From assembly GCA_009823395.1 (NCBI GenBank), contig CM020519.1:14008001-14072000 (forward strand): DNA of 64,000 nt, in the 5' to 3' direction. The translations under genes were made by a program, and so were the position numbers. Position 1 is the first letter of the stretch. Each line of letters begins with the position of its first letter. This DNA comes from Thamnaconus septentrionalis (Eukaryota > Chordata > Actinopteri > Tetraodontiformes > Monacanthidae). Shown here one piece after another: positions 1-12,120 of this stretch. The notes under the pieces are model-generated. The model did no database searches. It was not told where the DNA came from and saw only the letters and a list, made by a program, of their open reading frames with translations.

Positions 1-2040
1 CCTTTTGTTGTCGCAGTTTCTGTTGGTAGGATTATTTTGGTATGTAAACAAGTATACACATTTTTCCCAGATTGGCATTCAAAGAGACATATTTGGCTTC
101 CCTGCGAGTTAACTCACAAAAATGACATGAAATCACCTTAGAAAACTACCCAATCATGACAGCCATGACAAAAGGCGAAATGCTTAAACTCTGCAGATCT
201 AAATTGCGTACACCTTTGGTTTTGTATTGTACTGAATTATATTTTGAACATGCAAAACAACATAGACAAAAAAAACACACAACAGAAACAGAACCTAAGC
301 TTGAAGCAACAATACATTAAGACAACATTATTTGGCACACACTACCAAAGACCAACTTATGGTGGTCAGCAGATTTGCATATGAGTTAATCGTGCAGTTG
401 GATACAGATGGGAAACTCAATTCATTTTACGACCTTGATCTTATTTGCGTCACTCATTAAAAGAGAACTGAGTATTTGAATCACTTGTCCCCGACCCAAT
501 CACCTACAGTGTGCGGAAATCCCGGAGCAAGTGGGTTATTTGCTCTCTTTTTTTTTTTCTTCTCTGTTCTTGGGTCGGGCCGGCCTTCCGTGAGCACCTG
601 TGATTCATTCGTTCACCGCTCAGCCTCACAGCAGGGAGGGGAAAGTGTGTGAGTTAAAAAGCAAAACGAGAGCCGTTTGTTCAGCACTCGCACATCACTG
701 TAGGTGGGTTATAGCCAATATCCTGGAAGGTCTGCAAGTGGCAAAACTTTGACTGGTTCTTGACATCACAGAGTTGTTGACTGCCAGTTTGACAATGTAA
801 TATAATAAGGCTAAATATTTCTAGCTGCTTTTGAACATAAGGAAAAGGCAACGAATGGAGGGAAGTGGTCCAGACTCTTTGCTGTTAGTTTGATTTATTA
901 GATTAAATTTAACATGAACGTAATTAAATCAACATGCTGTGGCTCAGGCACTTTTTTCATGCACAGCTTTAAAAAAAAAAAAAAAAGGAAAGAAAGAAAA
1001 CACGACCACAAACACAGCATGGGTGCTGCTTCAATAAGTACGAATCCGTCTGCTGTCACCCGGCTTGGAGGAGGAAGGCTCGTTTGCATATTCAGGGCTA
1101 TCTTTGCTACGTGACTCATTTCCCTTAGGCATTTCATATTAGCAAATTAAAATGCCGCAGATGTTGCTGTCATCCTTCCACGGATCTCATTTTAGATGCT
1201 CCCGGTTGGGGGCTGCTGCTGAGGTGATACAGGCTCCAGTCGATTTTTGCAAAGGGACATTTAAACCAACGAGGAAAAGATGGGTTGAAGTCCACGCGAA
1301 CAGGCGTTGTGCGAGGTTTTTCGCAATCCAAATCAAGCGAGTGGACTTAAATGTGAGAACAGGTCTGCTGCTATATTAATGGGGGAAAAGTGTGTTGTAA
1401 CTTTGTTGGCTGAAAGTGTCCAGTTAAAGTCGGCCCTGCTTAGTACCGACAGACTGCGGACTAAAGAAAGTTAGGTGCCAGCCAACTTTGGCAGCTTGTT
1501 GAGCTTATTGGACAACAGATGTCTTTCCTTTAAACTTGCGTAAGAACTGCAGCTGAAAACAATCAGGTGGAAAAAGTGGACGCCTGCCCGTCAAAAGCCG
1601 CTGTTTGCTGCCAAAGCGAGGGCTTGAGTGCCAGCGCGCTTGCGAGTGATTGAGATTCTATGTGCATCTAGTTCTCCAACTACTGTGATTAGACCACATG
1701 GTTGAATTTATTCATTCAACCGGCATTTAAGATTATGGGTGTCTTATATGAGACCTGTCCGACAAATATCTCTTAGTTTTGTTTTTTTTTGTTGTTGTTG
1801 TTTTTGCAGATGGATTTCACCCTGCTCCAAATTCAGATATACCATAAACGAAAGACGTCACCCACACAATCACATCCACTTTCACGCTAACACAAGGTTT
1901 TTCTAATGTTCTTATATGACCTTTCCACTGTCAAAACAAATATCATTGTAGTAATTCCTTAGCTGTTGCATAAATACAAAAGAGGATTAGGGCCACAAGA
2001 AGAGAAAAAAAGATTTTACAGGAAGGAGATTTTTATTCAT

Positions 2041-2140
2041 TTCGACTTTATTCACAGAATTTCGAGAAAAAAGACGAAATTTCGTGAATAAAGTTGACGT
2101 AAAAAAAAGAAGGAAATTTCGTGAATTAAGTCGACGGTAA
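2041..2140. repeat. AT-rich short repeat around AATTTCGTGAATAAAG
   Basis: The motif AATTTCGTGAAT(A/T)AAGT occurs twice in direct orientation (about 2080-2098 and 2116-2132). A related sequence, TCGACTTTATTCAC, sits upstream in inverted orientation. Short AT-rich repeats of this type are common in fish introns. No function is implied. Confidence 0.6.
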
Positions 2141-2176
2141 AAAAGATTCCCATCACACACTCACTCTCGGCACACC

Positions 2177-2264
2177 TGTATATATGTATATATATGTATA
2201 TGTATGTATATGTATGTATGCATGTATATATATATGTATATATATATGTGTGTGTGTGTGTCTG
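2177..2264. repeat. TA/TATG/TG compound microsatellite
   Basis: This is an alternating purine-pyrimidine run made of TATG, TA and finally TG units. It directly abuts the perfect palindrome beginning at 2268. Confidence 0.9.
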
Positions 2265-2267
2265 TAT

Positions 2268-2360
2268 AAACTGCAAACTGCATTGTCATGAGCCCTTTTA
2301 TAGTTGGATTTAGTATAAATCCAACTATAAAAGGGCTCATGACAATGCAGTTTGCAGTTT
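2268..2360. repeat. Perfect 45-bp inverted repeat with 3-bp loop
   Basis: The left arm 2268-2312 is the exact reverse complement of the right arm 2316-2360, with the spacer GTA between them. Identity stops abruptly at both outer ends. No transposon termini or target duplication were recognised. It may be a recent fold-back duplication by template switching next to the microsatellite, or a sequencing or assembly fold-back artefact. Confidence 0.9.
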
Positions 2361-3118
2361 CAGCTCCATATTTCAGATTTTAGTAAATCAGCCTCTAAGT
2401 GTTCCTAAAATAAATAAAGTTGCTTTTAGATTAAGATGGCTGGACATCAACAAAGCCAAACTTTGCAAACATTTTTCCCCCCCAATTCACACTTGTAAAA
2501 AAAAAAAAAAAGGTTTCCGGGCTTTGTAACAACGTCAGGCTTCTTCAGTGTACTTTCAACTCAAGAGGTGGCGAGCGTTTCAAGGTGGAAGCCGGCCAAG
2601 AAGCACATCCCGATTTCGACTCGTCCGAAATAATAATTAAAAAAAAGAGCTATCTCAAAACACATGTCGTTAACGTTTCCTTTTGAACCTCAGCTTGAAT
2701 CCGGCCCCTGTCAAGGCTGCCGTGCGGCCAAAATCCGCTGGAGGTGTGAGAAAGCCTTGAAAGCTTAACCAGCCTCCTTTTGAAAAGCAGCTTTTGCGAG
2801 ACATCAAAACCTATGAGGGACGCTCGCCCGTGTTGTCGGAACAGCTTGAGGTGAATCTAGGGTCAGGCTTTTCTCCTCTCGCTGGCTGTAGCGCCGGAGT
2901 GCAGCTGAGGTCGGCGCTCGATGATTGAAAAGTTTCTCCTTCGGGCTCCTGCAGAGGATTTAAAACACTGTAATACTTCTCTCCCCATCCTCTTTCCTCT
3001 CCCACTCCATCTTCTCCTCCCACATCTTAAAACTCCCCACCTGCAAATGATCCTCTTCCCTTCCCAATCTGCGCCCTTTCTTTCTGTCCTTCTGTCGTTC
3101 GCATTGCCCGTCCACCAG

Positions 3119-3272
3119 GAGTTGGAGGAGCGCCTCCGCCATCACCACCACGCCGACCTGCAGTCCCTCAGAGAGGCTCACCGCCACAGCATCGAGACGC
3201 TCAAGCAGCAGTCGGAGCAGGAGCTCCAAACACTCCGCTTTGAACTGGAGGATGAGGGCAAAGCCATGCTGG
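3119..3272 (+). CDS. fam184a: fam184a, first visible coding exon
   Basis: The exon follows a pyrimidine-rich acceptor (CACCAG) and ends at GGTAAGC with one base of a split codon. It encodes 51 residues beginning ELEERLRHHHHADLQSLREA and ending in ELEDEGKAML. This matches the FAM184A coiled-coil segment that in mammals reads QELQTLRFELEDEGKAML (recalled, not searched). The composition is rich in E, L, Q and R with heptad-like spacing, as expected for a coiled coil. A run of four histidines is conspicuous. FAM184 proteins are long, poorly characterised coiled-coil proteins, so no biochemical role can be assigned. The phase-1 end joins exactly to the exon at 6010. Confidence 0.93.
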
Positions 3273-6009
3273 GTAAGCTCGCGTTCGTTCTTCCGTGACC
3301 TTGCTGGTCCATTTTTGCGGATTTTCCTGCCCGCTGCACGCTCTGTTAAAATCGAAGCCAAGCTGCCGACGCCAAGTCGAGGGTTCAGCGCAATAAGATC
3401 AAAAACCATCACGTCGATGCGACTGGCTTTGAAATTTAGACGGCCTTATTTCTTAGGTTTTTTGGGTTTAACATGCGACACAAAAGGCGAACTCACACCT
3501 TCACGCGCACTGTTTCAGTCGAACGCTTGGAGGCCGTCTTGACCTCTTTCATCCTTTCTGGTGATGAGAGCCTGTAAAAGAAAATACGAGCTGACAGTTT
3601 TGTCTGCATCAAGGTTTGAAGTACTGTCGGTAATCTGTGTTTCCATAAGGATCATATTTATCAAATTAAGTAGACATTTTTACTGCGTGCTACACAGTCA
3701 GTGGTTTGGGGGAGCAGCAGTGTATTGGGTTACATCTTCACATATAGCATTATTATATAATGGTTATTTAAGATGTATAGTAGGTACTCGGCCACCCATC
3801 CAGTCCACAAAAAATGTTTTGAAGGTCTACTATGTAAAATTTGACCTGATTTATCATTTTTACATTGATAAAAGCTTAATATACTGCCCATGAATATATT
3901 CGTAAAAGTTTATACTCGCATCACAATAAAAGTATTTTGGTTTTCCTACCCTCAGAAAGGTTCTCCTACATGTAAGAACATACATACTGTATGCAGTTAG
4001 CTGCCATGGTGCACTGCCTTGTTTCTAAGGAAGCCTGGTGTGGACAATCCAGCCTGCCTGACAGCGCGTTTTGTAATTAGGGTGACTGCTCACGTCCTTA
4101 AATAAACCAATGTAGAAGAAGGTGGACAAGTTATCAAGGTTTGGGTGTGCAGGCCAACGAAGTTCACTGGCAAGCTCAGGAGGGACAGGGGGAGTGAAAA
4201 ATGCACTACAATCTAGAATGTACCAAACTTGATGTTGCCATTTCTACTCAAAATCTCCAAATATTACACACTTAACCTTTAAGTCAAATTAATTTTTAAT
4301 GCAAGGGACAATACGTATGTGAAGCTCTATTGTTGTTATTGCTCCTCGGGTTGAGTGTAACATCACACTCCCTCTCTGCGTCTTGATTTCCAGTCCTTTC
4401 TATCCTCTTGTTCACAAAGCTGGACTGACGCGCGTGCATGTGAATCTTGTCCCCACCCATTGAAAAGGCTGCCTTACCACTCCTATGAATAGCCAAAAGC
4501 AACCACACATGCACATAGTATCACAAGGAATTTGCTCCAAATGAAGCATGTGAGTCTTGTGTGAATGCGCAAGACATGCTGACATTAGCTAAAATCATTC
4601 GACATTACCCTAAAGTCGTTATTAAAGTCGTGTTTACAAGGGAAACCACTATCCACTGCGTCCGATACAGAACTGAGCTAAAATATTTTCATGGTTTTAG
4701 TTTGTTTTATTTTGACTGGCACTGGATAAATAAAACAGTCTTGACAGAGAACTCTGTGTTGGAAGCAGATCCGTCACTGGTAGTGGTCGCCCTTGGAAAC
4801 ACAGCATAACAGAGTTCTGGTGGCAGATTTCAACCGTTCGGATTTCGGTTTATTTCCAGCAGAGGTTTAACGTTAGCGTGTCCAGCTCATTCACTCGACC
4901 TTCACATTCACAAGATTATATTCTTACTTCGTCACTTTTCCTCGTTTACTCAGTATTTTTGTTTTTGTTTTGTTTTTTGCGTTTCATGCGGAACGAGGGA
5001 GGGGGCAGAGCGACAGAAAACAGCCTCTTAATATTAGCAATGAAAAATTGCTTGTTGCGCCTTTAACACTAAATAATGCAAGTAAGAATAAGTAATATTT
5101 AATGATAATTTTCAAATATGCTCATAAATTATTTTATTATTACTATCTTCTTTTCTAATAATCTGACCTTTATATGGGTGCTTTGAACAGTGTCTCGTCA
5201 CTTTATTATTGTTATATTGTTGGATGAAACAAAATGGTCTTCATCGCAGCAATTTTGCACACAGTTCTTGATAGAAGATCAAGGTAACATAACGAGTCCA
5301 TGACCCCATTGAAACTGCCCCCTTAAATCAGTGCCGAGATACCAAATAGAAGTATTAAACGGCATAAACAGTTGATATTGTCTATGGTTTACAATGCAGT
5401 GCGGCGACAGCAGTTTGTCGTAAGCAGAATATACTGTGTGTTTGCGGAGCACGATGATGGAGCTTTATAACTCGCAGATAGCATTAAATCAGTCCGCTCC
5501 GGTTTTCAGAGCCAGCACAAGAGTGCCGTGGAGTGAAAAATGGTTTTTCATTAACCTTGATGTCATGGTTGTGACACCTCAGTGCCGCCTCCATCTATCT
5601 CTCACTTCCCACTTCCTGATGTTCTTTCATTCATTATGCATATTACTCTTTATCTTCCTTCCGTGTGTGAGTGTGCGCATTTCTTTATTTAGATATTTTT
5701 AATTGGACTCCTTTTCAAGTGGAGACCTCAGTACCTCACTGTGCTCCCTCCCGCAGCCGACCGTTAAGGCCGCTTGCAATGAAAGGTGATAACCGGAAGA
5801 AGGATTAAAGGCCGTGAGAATGATACTTGATGAGAACCCGACACAATAAACACAAATATCGTGTCTGACAGTGAGAAATGAGGCCTTTGCATTTCTCCCG
5901 AGGAGAGAAAGAGTCCCGATAAAAGCCTTTTAATGCCTTTTAATTGTGATTTTATTTTTTTGGGACGTAAATATTAACCAGACTCGTTCTCTTTCGATTT
6001 CCCCATCAG
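3273..6009 (+). other. fam184a intron
   Basis: This intron begins GTAAGC and ends CCCATCAG. Apart from a nearly full-length element A copy at 3819-4283, I see no coding sequence or recognisable RNA gene. The rest is AT-rich unique-looking sequence. Confidence 0.85.
3819..4283 (+). mobile_element. Element A copy 1 (short non-autonomous DNA element)
   Basis: It starts near GGTCTACTATGTAAAATTTG and ends near CCAAATATTACACACTTAA followed by CCTTTAA. Its middle contains TTCTAAGGAAGCCTGGTGTG and GCCTGACAGCGCG, which recur in the other element A copies of this window. Left and right ends are imperfect inverted repeats of each other, best preserved in the copy at 33154-33610. There is no open frame of note, so it is a MITE-like element. 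The superfamily is not assigned. Confidence 0.75.
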
Positions 6010-6137
6010 CTTCTCTGCGATCGGAGCTGAACCACATCCACGCGTCTGCCATCGAGCATCTGAGGCAAACCCACCAGCAGGAGTCCGCAGTTGCCAAGGT
6101 GGAGCTGGAAAAAACTCTGGAGAACAGCCGCATGCAG
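6010..6137 (+). CDS. fam184a: fam184a coding exon
   Basis: The exon runs from the acceptor CCATCAG to the donor CAG|GTAGGA. Its first two bases complete the codon begun at 3272 (G+CT, alanine), giving ASLRSELNHIHASAIEHLRQ, then QQESAVAKVELEKTLENS. This aligns residue by residue with mammalian FAM184A (ASLRSELNHQHAAAIDLLRH, recalled). It is entirely coiled coil, and 42 whole codons follow the split codon, so it ends in phase 0. A truncated element A copy lies only about 60 bases downstream in the intron. Confidence 0.93.
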
Positions 6138-6199
6138 GTAGGACTCAGGACTTGACTCGACTGCCCGCACATGAATGCCTGTCCATTTAACGGACCAGT

Positions 6200-6369
6200 G
6201 CGTAAAGAAGAAGGTGGACGAGGTGTCCAGGTTTCTGCGCGCAGGACACCGTAGCTCACTGGCGAGCTCGGCAGAGGGAGAGTGAGCAATAGACCGCTGC
6301 AATCTAAAATATAACCACTTGGTGTTGCTGTTTCAAGTCATCATTTCCAAATATTACACACTTAAACTT
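6200..6369 (+). mobile_element. Element A copy 2, 3' half only
   Basis: Shared landmarks are AAAGAAGAAGGTGGAC, then CCAGGTTT, GTAGCTCACTGGCGAGCTC, CTGCAATCTAAAAT, and the right end CCAAATATTACACACTTAA. The left half of the element is absent, so this is a truncated copy. Confidence 0.75.
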
Positions 6370-7817
6370 ATATGCTATTCTTAATGGTTATGGCTGTGAC
6401 CATTTGAAACACATACACTAATGACTGATCTCCTTCCTCCTATGCCAGCACTTTGACCAAGAAGGAAAGACCCTGCAATTGGACCTGTAATTTGACTCTC
6501 GTATTTCCTTTGCGGTTGGTGGTTACATCATATCCCATTCCTGGCACAACCGAATGCATTGATCGCCACTGCCAGGTTGCTGTCCATCACACCTGCTGAT
6601 TTCATCCAAACAAGGCTCAAGCGTCAATCACCCGACACCGCACTGCCTTTTTATGGAATCCCACAGACAATGAGCACCAAATGAGGCGAGATCTATACGT
6701 TTAGGCTTGGTCCTAATTAGACACATCGAGCTCAGTTGATTGTATTGGGCTGACTTTTATTTGTCGTCCATCTCATTACAGCCAGTAGATTAAGGCTAAT
6801 AAAAATTGCATGCGCAGATTAGTTTCAATTGACTTTCACTCATTAAAATTACATTCTGTAGGTTGATGATGCGAGAAAACGCGACCGAATTGATTCTCGG
6901 GGTTCACTGAAAACGCTTCAGCAACAGACGAGTGTGATTGTAACTGATGGATATTTGAATGTGTTTGGATTTTGTATTCAGGGCACTCCATACAGTTTTC
7001 ACAAGGCATCAAAGCACACAGCGTGGTTTGTTTTTGCCTGTGGCCCTGCATCAGGCTCCCCGCTGTGGCGATTCCCTTCCTGACCCCTCGATCGCTGCAA
7101 CATTTAAATTGAATCTCTACCGAAAAAATGTATTTTAATTGTTTTCTGTGTGAATTATTTTTTCTGTCTGAATTTATTTTTGGTGCTTAAAGGTGCTTTT
7201 ACCTTTTTGTGCATGAAATAATGAACATATCAGGTCATTCACTGAAGATTCTTCAACATGTCTTGTAGTTCACTGATTGGCAGACAGTGTGAAACAAGAT
7301 TCAGTCAATAAGTTGAGTCTGGCTCAACTCTCGGCTTAGACTCAATTACTAGTCAGAGTCACTGTTGGGTGTTTCTTGCAGAATTACCCGTGGTGTGAAC
7401 TGAATCTAATCCAAACCTTGTATATGTGTCTGCTCCAACTGCTTCACAATATAGACTCACTGGCCACTTCCTTAACCAGCACTCGGAAGATGTACCTATG
7501 TACTAGTTCACTGCAACTGTAATTGGTCAGATGATTTCAGTTGGCAGCAGCACCATAAGTAAGACACTGTGTCCATAAATTGAATTTGGGCATCACGTCA
7601 ACATATGGAACCGCCTTCCATATCATGAAAATCCAAACAAGGGGATGGCATCACTTTGAGCACGAGCCAATGAAGCAGTTTAGCTAGCGGATTAGCCATT
7701 GTTTAATTTATTAGAAATTAATAAATAGTCTCGGATCTCGGATTTGCAATTGTTTGCGCTTCTCAAAAACACTTAAGAAAAGGCAAAGGAGAAAATAAAA
7801 TACATTACAGAATGAAT

Positions 7818-7890
7818 TTATTCATCCATTCATTCATTCAGTCAGTCATTCATTCATTCATTCATTCATTTATTCACTCATTCATTCATA
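7818..7890. repeat. (ATTC)n microsatellite
   Basis: A run of TTCA/ATTC units with a few interruptions. It is followed about 80 bases later by a short CA-rich run. Confidence 0.9.
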
Positions 7891-8484
7891 CCTACTGTGT
7901 TACATCACAGAGGGTAAGAGGCAGTGGCTCGAGGCTCTTCCATTAGCTCCCTCCATCTCTCTTTCTCTCTCTGTACACACACACACTCTCACACACAACA
8001 CTCTGACCATCTCTTGAAACTAATTAGCCTGAACACCAGGGGCTCCTCTCTGGTCACCTTGTGCTACAGATGTTCCAGCAGAGAAGCACAGCTGGTTGAT
8101 TTTAATTTCCCGACAAGCCGCCGCCAGACGCCCTTATCTTCAGTTGCCACGACAATATGGAGTCACTGAAGGCTAATGGTGGGCGGGTGTCTCAGCCAGG
8201 CTCTGCCTGTTCAGGCTTTACGTTCACCGTAGCGGCGCACGAGCTTCTTTGTGGATAACTCGCTTGTTAAAGCACCCCCCCCACCCCCATAATGCAGCAT
8301 CATGTGACATTGTTCCCCCGTAATGCCACATGGTGCTATGAAATTAGCGCATCATCAGGCTAAACATACAAGTGCATTTATGTGCATTATCTATTGCAGA
8401 GGTTAATTATTACCCCTGCAAAAACAGTTGTAATCTAAATTTCTGAATCACACCATAAGATGATTGGTTGAATCTGGCCTAGCT

Positions 8485-8560
8485 AGTGTACGACATTTAT
8501 AGCACTTTTCACGCATGAAAAAATGCAACCCAAAGTGCTTCACAGATTAAAAGCAAAATA
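8485..8560. repeat. Fragment of an interspersed fish repeat
   Basis: The phrase CATTTATAGCACTTTTCACG followed by CAAAGTGCTTCACAGATTAAA resembles a very common teleost interspersed repeat (family recalled only by pattern). No ends or target duplication were found. Confidence 0.45.
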
Positions 8561-9967
8561 AAATGCCAAAACATGCAGCAAAATGAACAAATAAAAGTCG
8601 TGCCTAATACTACTGTCAAAAGTAAGCAGGAGTCAGTTTCAAAACGCTCATTTTGTTGTTGCTTTGTTTTCGATTCCATTCCATGTTCACTGTGCCGGGT
8701 GTCCTAATTGCAGATCAGCCCAAAACTTCCCGAGATGGGCGATTAGGGTGAAAGAGCTCAGTAGCAGACGGCCGTCACGCTGCGTTAAATAAGGTTTTCA
8801 TTCCTCCACTTGCTGAACAGGCGAGGGGGATCACGCCGACACGGTTGTGTGTGTGCAGGGCGGCACGCTGTTGCGCGTCAGTGCCCTCGCGTGTGTGAGA
8901 TATTATCTCGCCAGGTGCTTCAATGTTTAATCTGAACGGGCTACTTTGATTTCCAGGGCTGCGCTTTACGTCCTTCAGAAATGCTTCTTGCGATTTTCTT
9001 TCCGTCGCTTATGTAAAAAATAAGCTCACGGTAAAGTCGCCGGGTTCTATTAACGACAGGCCTGTTGGGCATACTGCTAAATTATCTCATTAGCATTCCG
9101 GTGTCCTTGAAGATTGCAGCAAACCTGACAAACTGTATACTGAGACTAATTACCACCTTAATGCAAATTAATGCCGCAGTCGAGTCGGACATTTGAAAAA
9201 AGAGTTTGAATGTTGGGAGCGGAGACTGAAAAAAAAAAAAAAAGAAATTGCCTCGAGCTGAGTTGGCTGTCCTTTACAGTCTGGTTGAAGCAAAGTCTTT
9301 ATGCTGGAGTGGAATGAAAAATAGCCCCCTCGAAAAAATGAAAGAAAAACAGCGATGATGAAATCATCAGACTTGGAGTTTAGATCACAGAAGACCTTGA
9401 AAAAGTCGCTCGCTGCACAAAGTACACGTTTTCATGGGCAACGCTGAAAAGGAAAAAAGAAACTGCTCCGGCTTCTAAACCTCCGCCGTCTCTTCACTCC
9501 TCCTCCTCGAATCCTTAAAACAACTCTGGATTTTGTTGTCCACGCTGCTCCTTGCGGGGCGAAGCGAGTCATTAAAGATTAATCCACCTCGTCCCCATTC
9601 TGCTTAACTGCACTGCTGGCTTTATTGACGGCAAAAATCGCCCATTGACATTCAATTAAGTGCTTAGAGAGAACCGATGCTGCATTGGGGGTTTGTGTCT
9701 GTGCCGCCATTATGCAAGCTCATGGCGCCTGGGTGCGTGAGCGCGGTAGCCTCTGGCACAAACTGTTGCAGTGGCGGAGCGGATTGATATTGTAGCGGAA
9801 TAGAGGGGCCGTTAGCGGACCACATGTGAGAAGCTCGACTCTAATTTGAACAATGTAGTAAACTGGCCTCTTGCTAGAAGTTTAGATAATGAGGCGGTTG
9901 TTTGCGTCCGTCAGGATGGAATTCAAGACGTAACCTGTTTAGACAAGATAGTCGAAAAGGGACTTGT

Positions 9968-10243
9968 TTAATGCTGTAGTCTATATGAATGGCTTTTATT
10001 ACACTGGCGATTCCAGCATTCCTTGCAATGCATCTTGAGCAGTTGGGTCACTTCCAGTGCGGTGTTCCAAAAGCTGACTTCAGTTGCTTTTAATATTGAG
10101 CGGCCAATCAGCTCCCCCACCAGGAAGTCCATTGAAGAAAATGAAGGTGAAGCTGCTGTGAGTCTTAGCTGCCGCCACTGAAAACTGCATACACAGGACA
10201 GAACGGCAGTGAAGGCTTTACTCCGTGGACCCTGTGTTACCAC
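9968..10243 (-). repeat. Unidentified antisense repeat-like or pseudogene-like block
   Basis: On the - strand a 91-codon frame is open, but I recognise no domain in it. Read on the - strand, the frame is overlapped near its 3' end by AATAAA, so a retroposed 3' end or a repeat consensus is possible. It lies inside a fam184a intron in antisense orientation. I cannot show that it is coding and list it only because it looks less random than its surroundings. Confidence 0.25.
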
Positions 10244-11142
10244 TTTAGCAAGAACTCAGTTCAACACAGTGGCACAGTGGTTGCGGCTCACTCAGAGGCC
10301 TTGACAATTAAGAAGCCTCTTAGCCTTTGCCTAGCTACCTGGTTAAACTTTTGCTAAATTTATCCAAGTGGTTGGATTTGACCGAGTCAACTTCCAGTGT
10401 TTCGCTGATTGGGCAAACATTTTCTATGGGCTCTTTTCTAAATGGATGCGTAAAATGAATCAGTAATTGAAATAGAAATGAAACGTCACGTTTAAAACAA
10501 GTAATACTCTCTCAAGTACTGTATGTTTTACCTGTAGGCTGTTTTACTCCCTAAAATCTCAAGCAGTAGAGGTGAAAGTTAGGGTTAAAAAAATGAAAAC
10601 GCTTGCGCAGAAAGTGGTTTGATGCAAATTAGCAAGCCTACATAAGGTGTAGTTACTTCCTGGGATGGAGTCACGTGTCGACCAGAAAAACCAGAGTGGA
10701 ACAAAATCAGCAGAGGGCTGGAGAAAGGATTTTGAGGAAATACTGTCAAACCTTTTTTTTTTTTTCCTTCTTAAATGAGTCCAAAGAACACTCTGTCCCT
10801 TATCTATCCAAACAGAACAGTTAATACTAATGGACTAAAACTAAAACCACCTCAAGGGAGCGTACAAACTTTATTGTAAATTGCAGGAAGTCGTTTCAAA
10901 TTAAGCTGTTTCCCCCCCTAAAAAAAAACAAAAAACTTCTCATGCTGTTTTCTTCTTAATACGCAATTGACAGATTTTATGAACTAATTTCATGTACCTG
11001 TAAGTGACTGTTAATTTCATTTCGTGTTGTAATTGGAAGGCAAATGTGCGAAAGGCTCGAAAAGCCCCTTTGCTCTGAAAGGCCGGCTTGCTTCCTAATC
11101 CCACCGAGCGTCAGTCGCTCATTCCTGCCCGTTGTCTTGCAG

Positions 11143-11327
11143 GAGCGCGAGCTGTTGGGCAGGATCACCGAGCTGCAGGAGGAGGTGTCCCGGAGGAAGA
11201 ACCACATCGCCCAGCTGGACCTCCAGATTCACACCCTCAACGAGAACATCAGCACCCTGACCAAGGAGCTGGAGCTCAAGGGCAAGGAGGTGCTGAAGAT
11301 CCGCAGCGAAGCCAATCAGCAGATCAG
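11143..11327 (+). CDS. fam184a: fam184a coding exon
   Basis: The exon runs from the acceptor TCTTGCAG to the donor AG|GTAGTG and ends in phase 2. Translation begins ERELLGRITELQEEVSRRKN, continues through HIAQLDLQIHTLNENISTLT and KELELKGKEVLKIRSEANQQ, and ends with I and a split arginine codon. Mammalian FAM184A has HISELDKEVQHLHENISALT followed by KELEFKGKEILRIRSESNQQ (recalled), so homology is clear along the whole exon. It is continuous coiled coil with regular hydrophobic heptads. Codon usage is strongly G/C-ending compared with the flanking introns. Confidence 0.95.
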
Positions 11328-12049
11328 GTAGTGACCCCGGCGCCGCGAGCCGCGAATCCTCGAACGCTCCAACGGGTCTCTTTTGACACCGCGCCGTTCG
11401 CTCAGTCTGACCGGTGTCCCCACTGGACCGGCCGAGATAGAAATGCTCTGATTCGGGTTGTCACATTGGAGTTAGTGGAATGGAGAGACCTTGTCATCAT
11501 GTATATTAGAAGTGATTCCTTCCTCTTGGAGGGCTTTTACAAGACAATCACTGCCGGGCCTTTTTATGCCCATCCAAAACAAGTCGTCTTCTCTTTTCTG
11601 TTTGTCAGAGCCCGTTTCTGTATCGCAGTCAGATTTAGTCACAGTCACGCGAGTAAATCCTTATCTCGAATGCACAAAAAAGAAACAGACGAGCCGCAGT
11701 GCGCCACTGTTTGTTTTTGATCTTTTTTTTACGTACAACCTAGCTATCAAAAGCTGACGATACATTCTGTGTTTTACTTTTGGTTCATTTAAAAGACCCT
11801 CTGTTTTTCTTCTTTTATGTTTCATTGTCTTGGCTTCCAAACGTTGCAAAGTCCTTTCTAATGTAGTGTCTTGCGTTAGTGGAACAAAGTGAAACAAACT
11901 TTCTCTGAGTTAATTTCTAAAAAGTCCAAGTCTGATTTAGTTTGACCCTTTTTAAAGCAATCAAAACCAAAGCATTAAAGCATTAAAGCTGGTATTGCCA
12001 AGAGGTACCAGAGCAAGATTTGTTATCAACTGGCTCCCATAGATTAGAC

Positions 12050-12120
12050 CAGGCGTGGGCAAACTATGGTTTACGGGCCATTCGCAGCCCGTCAAGCTTT
12101 TTAATCCGGCCAGCCTAATT
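12050..12120 (+). mobile_element. hAT-like element terminal fragment
   Basis: CAGGCGTGGGCAAACTATGG followed by GGGCCATTCGCAGCCCGTC resembles the left end of non-autonomous hAT elements, whose consensus begins CAGGGGTGGGCAAAC (recalled). The opposite end was not located, so the extent is a minimum. Confidence 0.5.

Larger units (their letters stand above)
1..3118 (+). other. fam184a intron (5' part outside window)
   Basis: No coding exon is recognisable before the splice acceptor at 3117-3118, so this stretch is read as intron sequence of fam184a, whose 5' exons lie upstream of the window. It holds poly(A/T) runs, an AT-rich minisatellite-like block near 2041-2140, a TA/TG microsatellite and a perfect palindrome at 2268-2360. 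The last 150 bases before the exon are pyrimidine-rich, as expected for a branch-point and acceptor region. Confidence 0.7.
6138..11142 (+). other. fam184a intron
   Basis: The intron begins GTAGGA and ends TCTTGCAG. It contains a truncated element A copy, an ATTC microsatellite, a short fish interspersed-repeat fragment near 8485-8560, and an unidentified repeat-like block at 9968-10243. The remainder shows no supported feature. Confidence 0.85.

Noticed and set aside
7818..7890. CRISPR-like or regulatory tandem array
   Set aside because: It is a simple ATTC microsatellite without spacers. No repeat-spacer array exists in the window.
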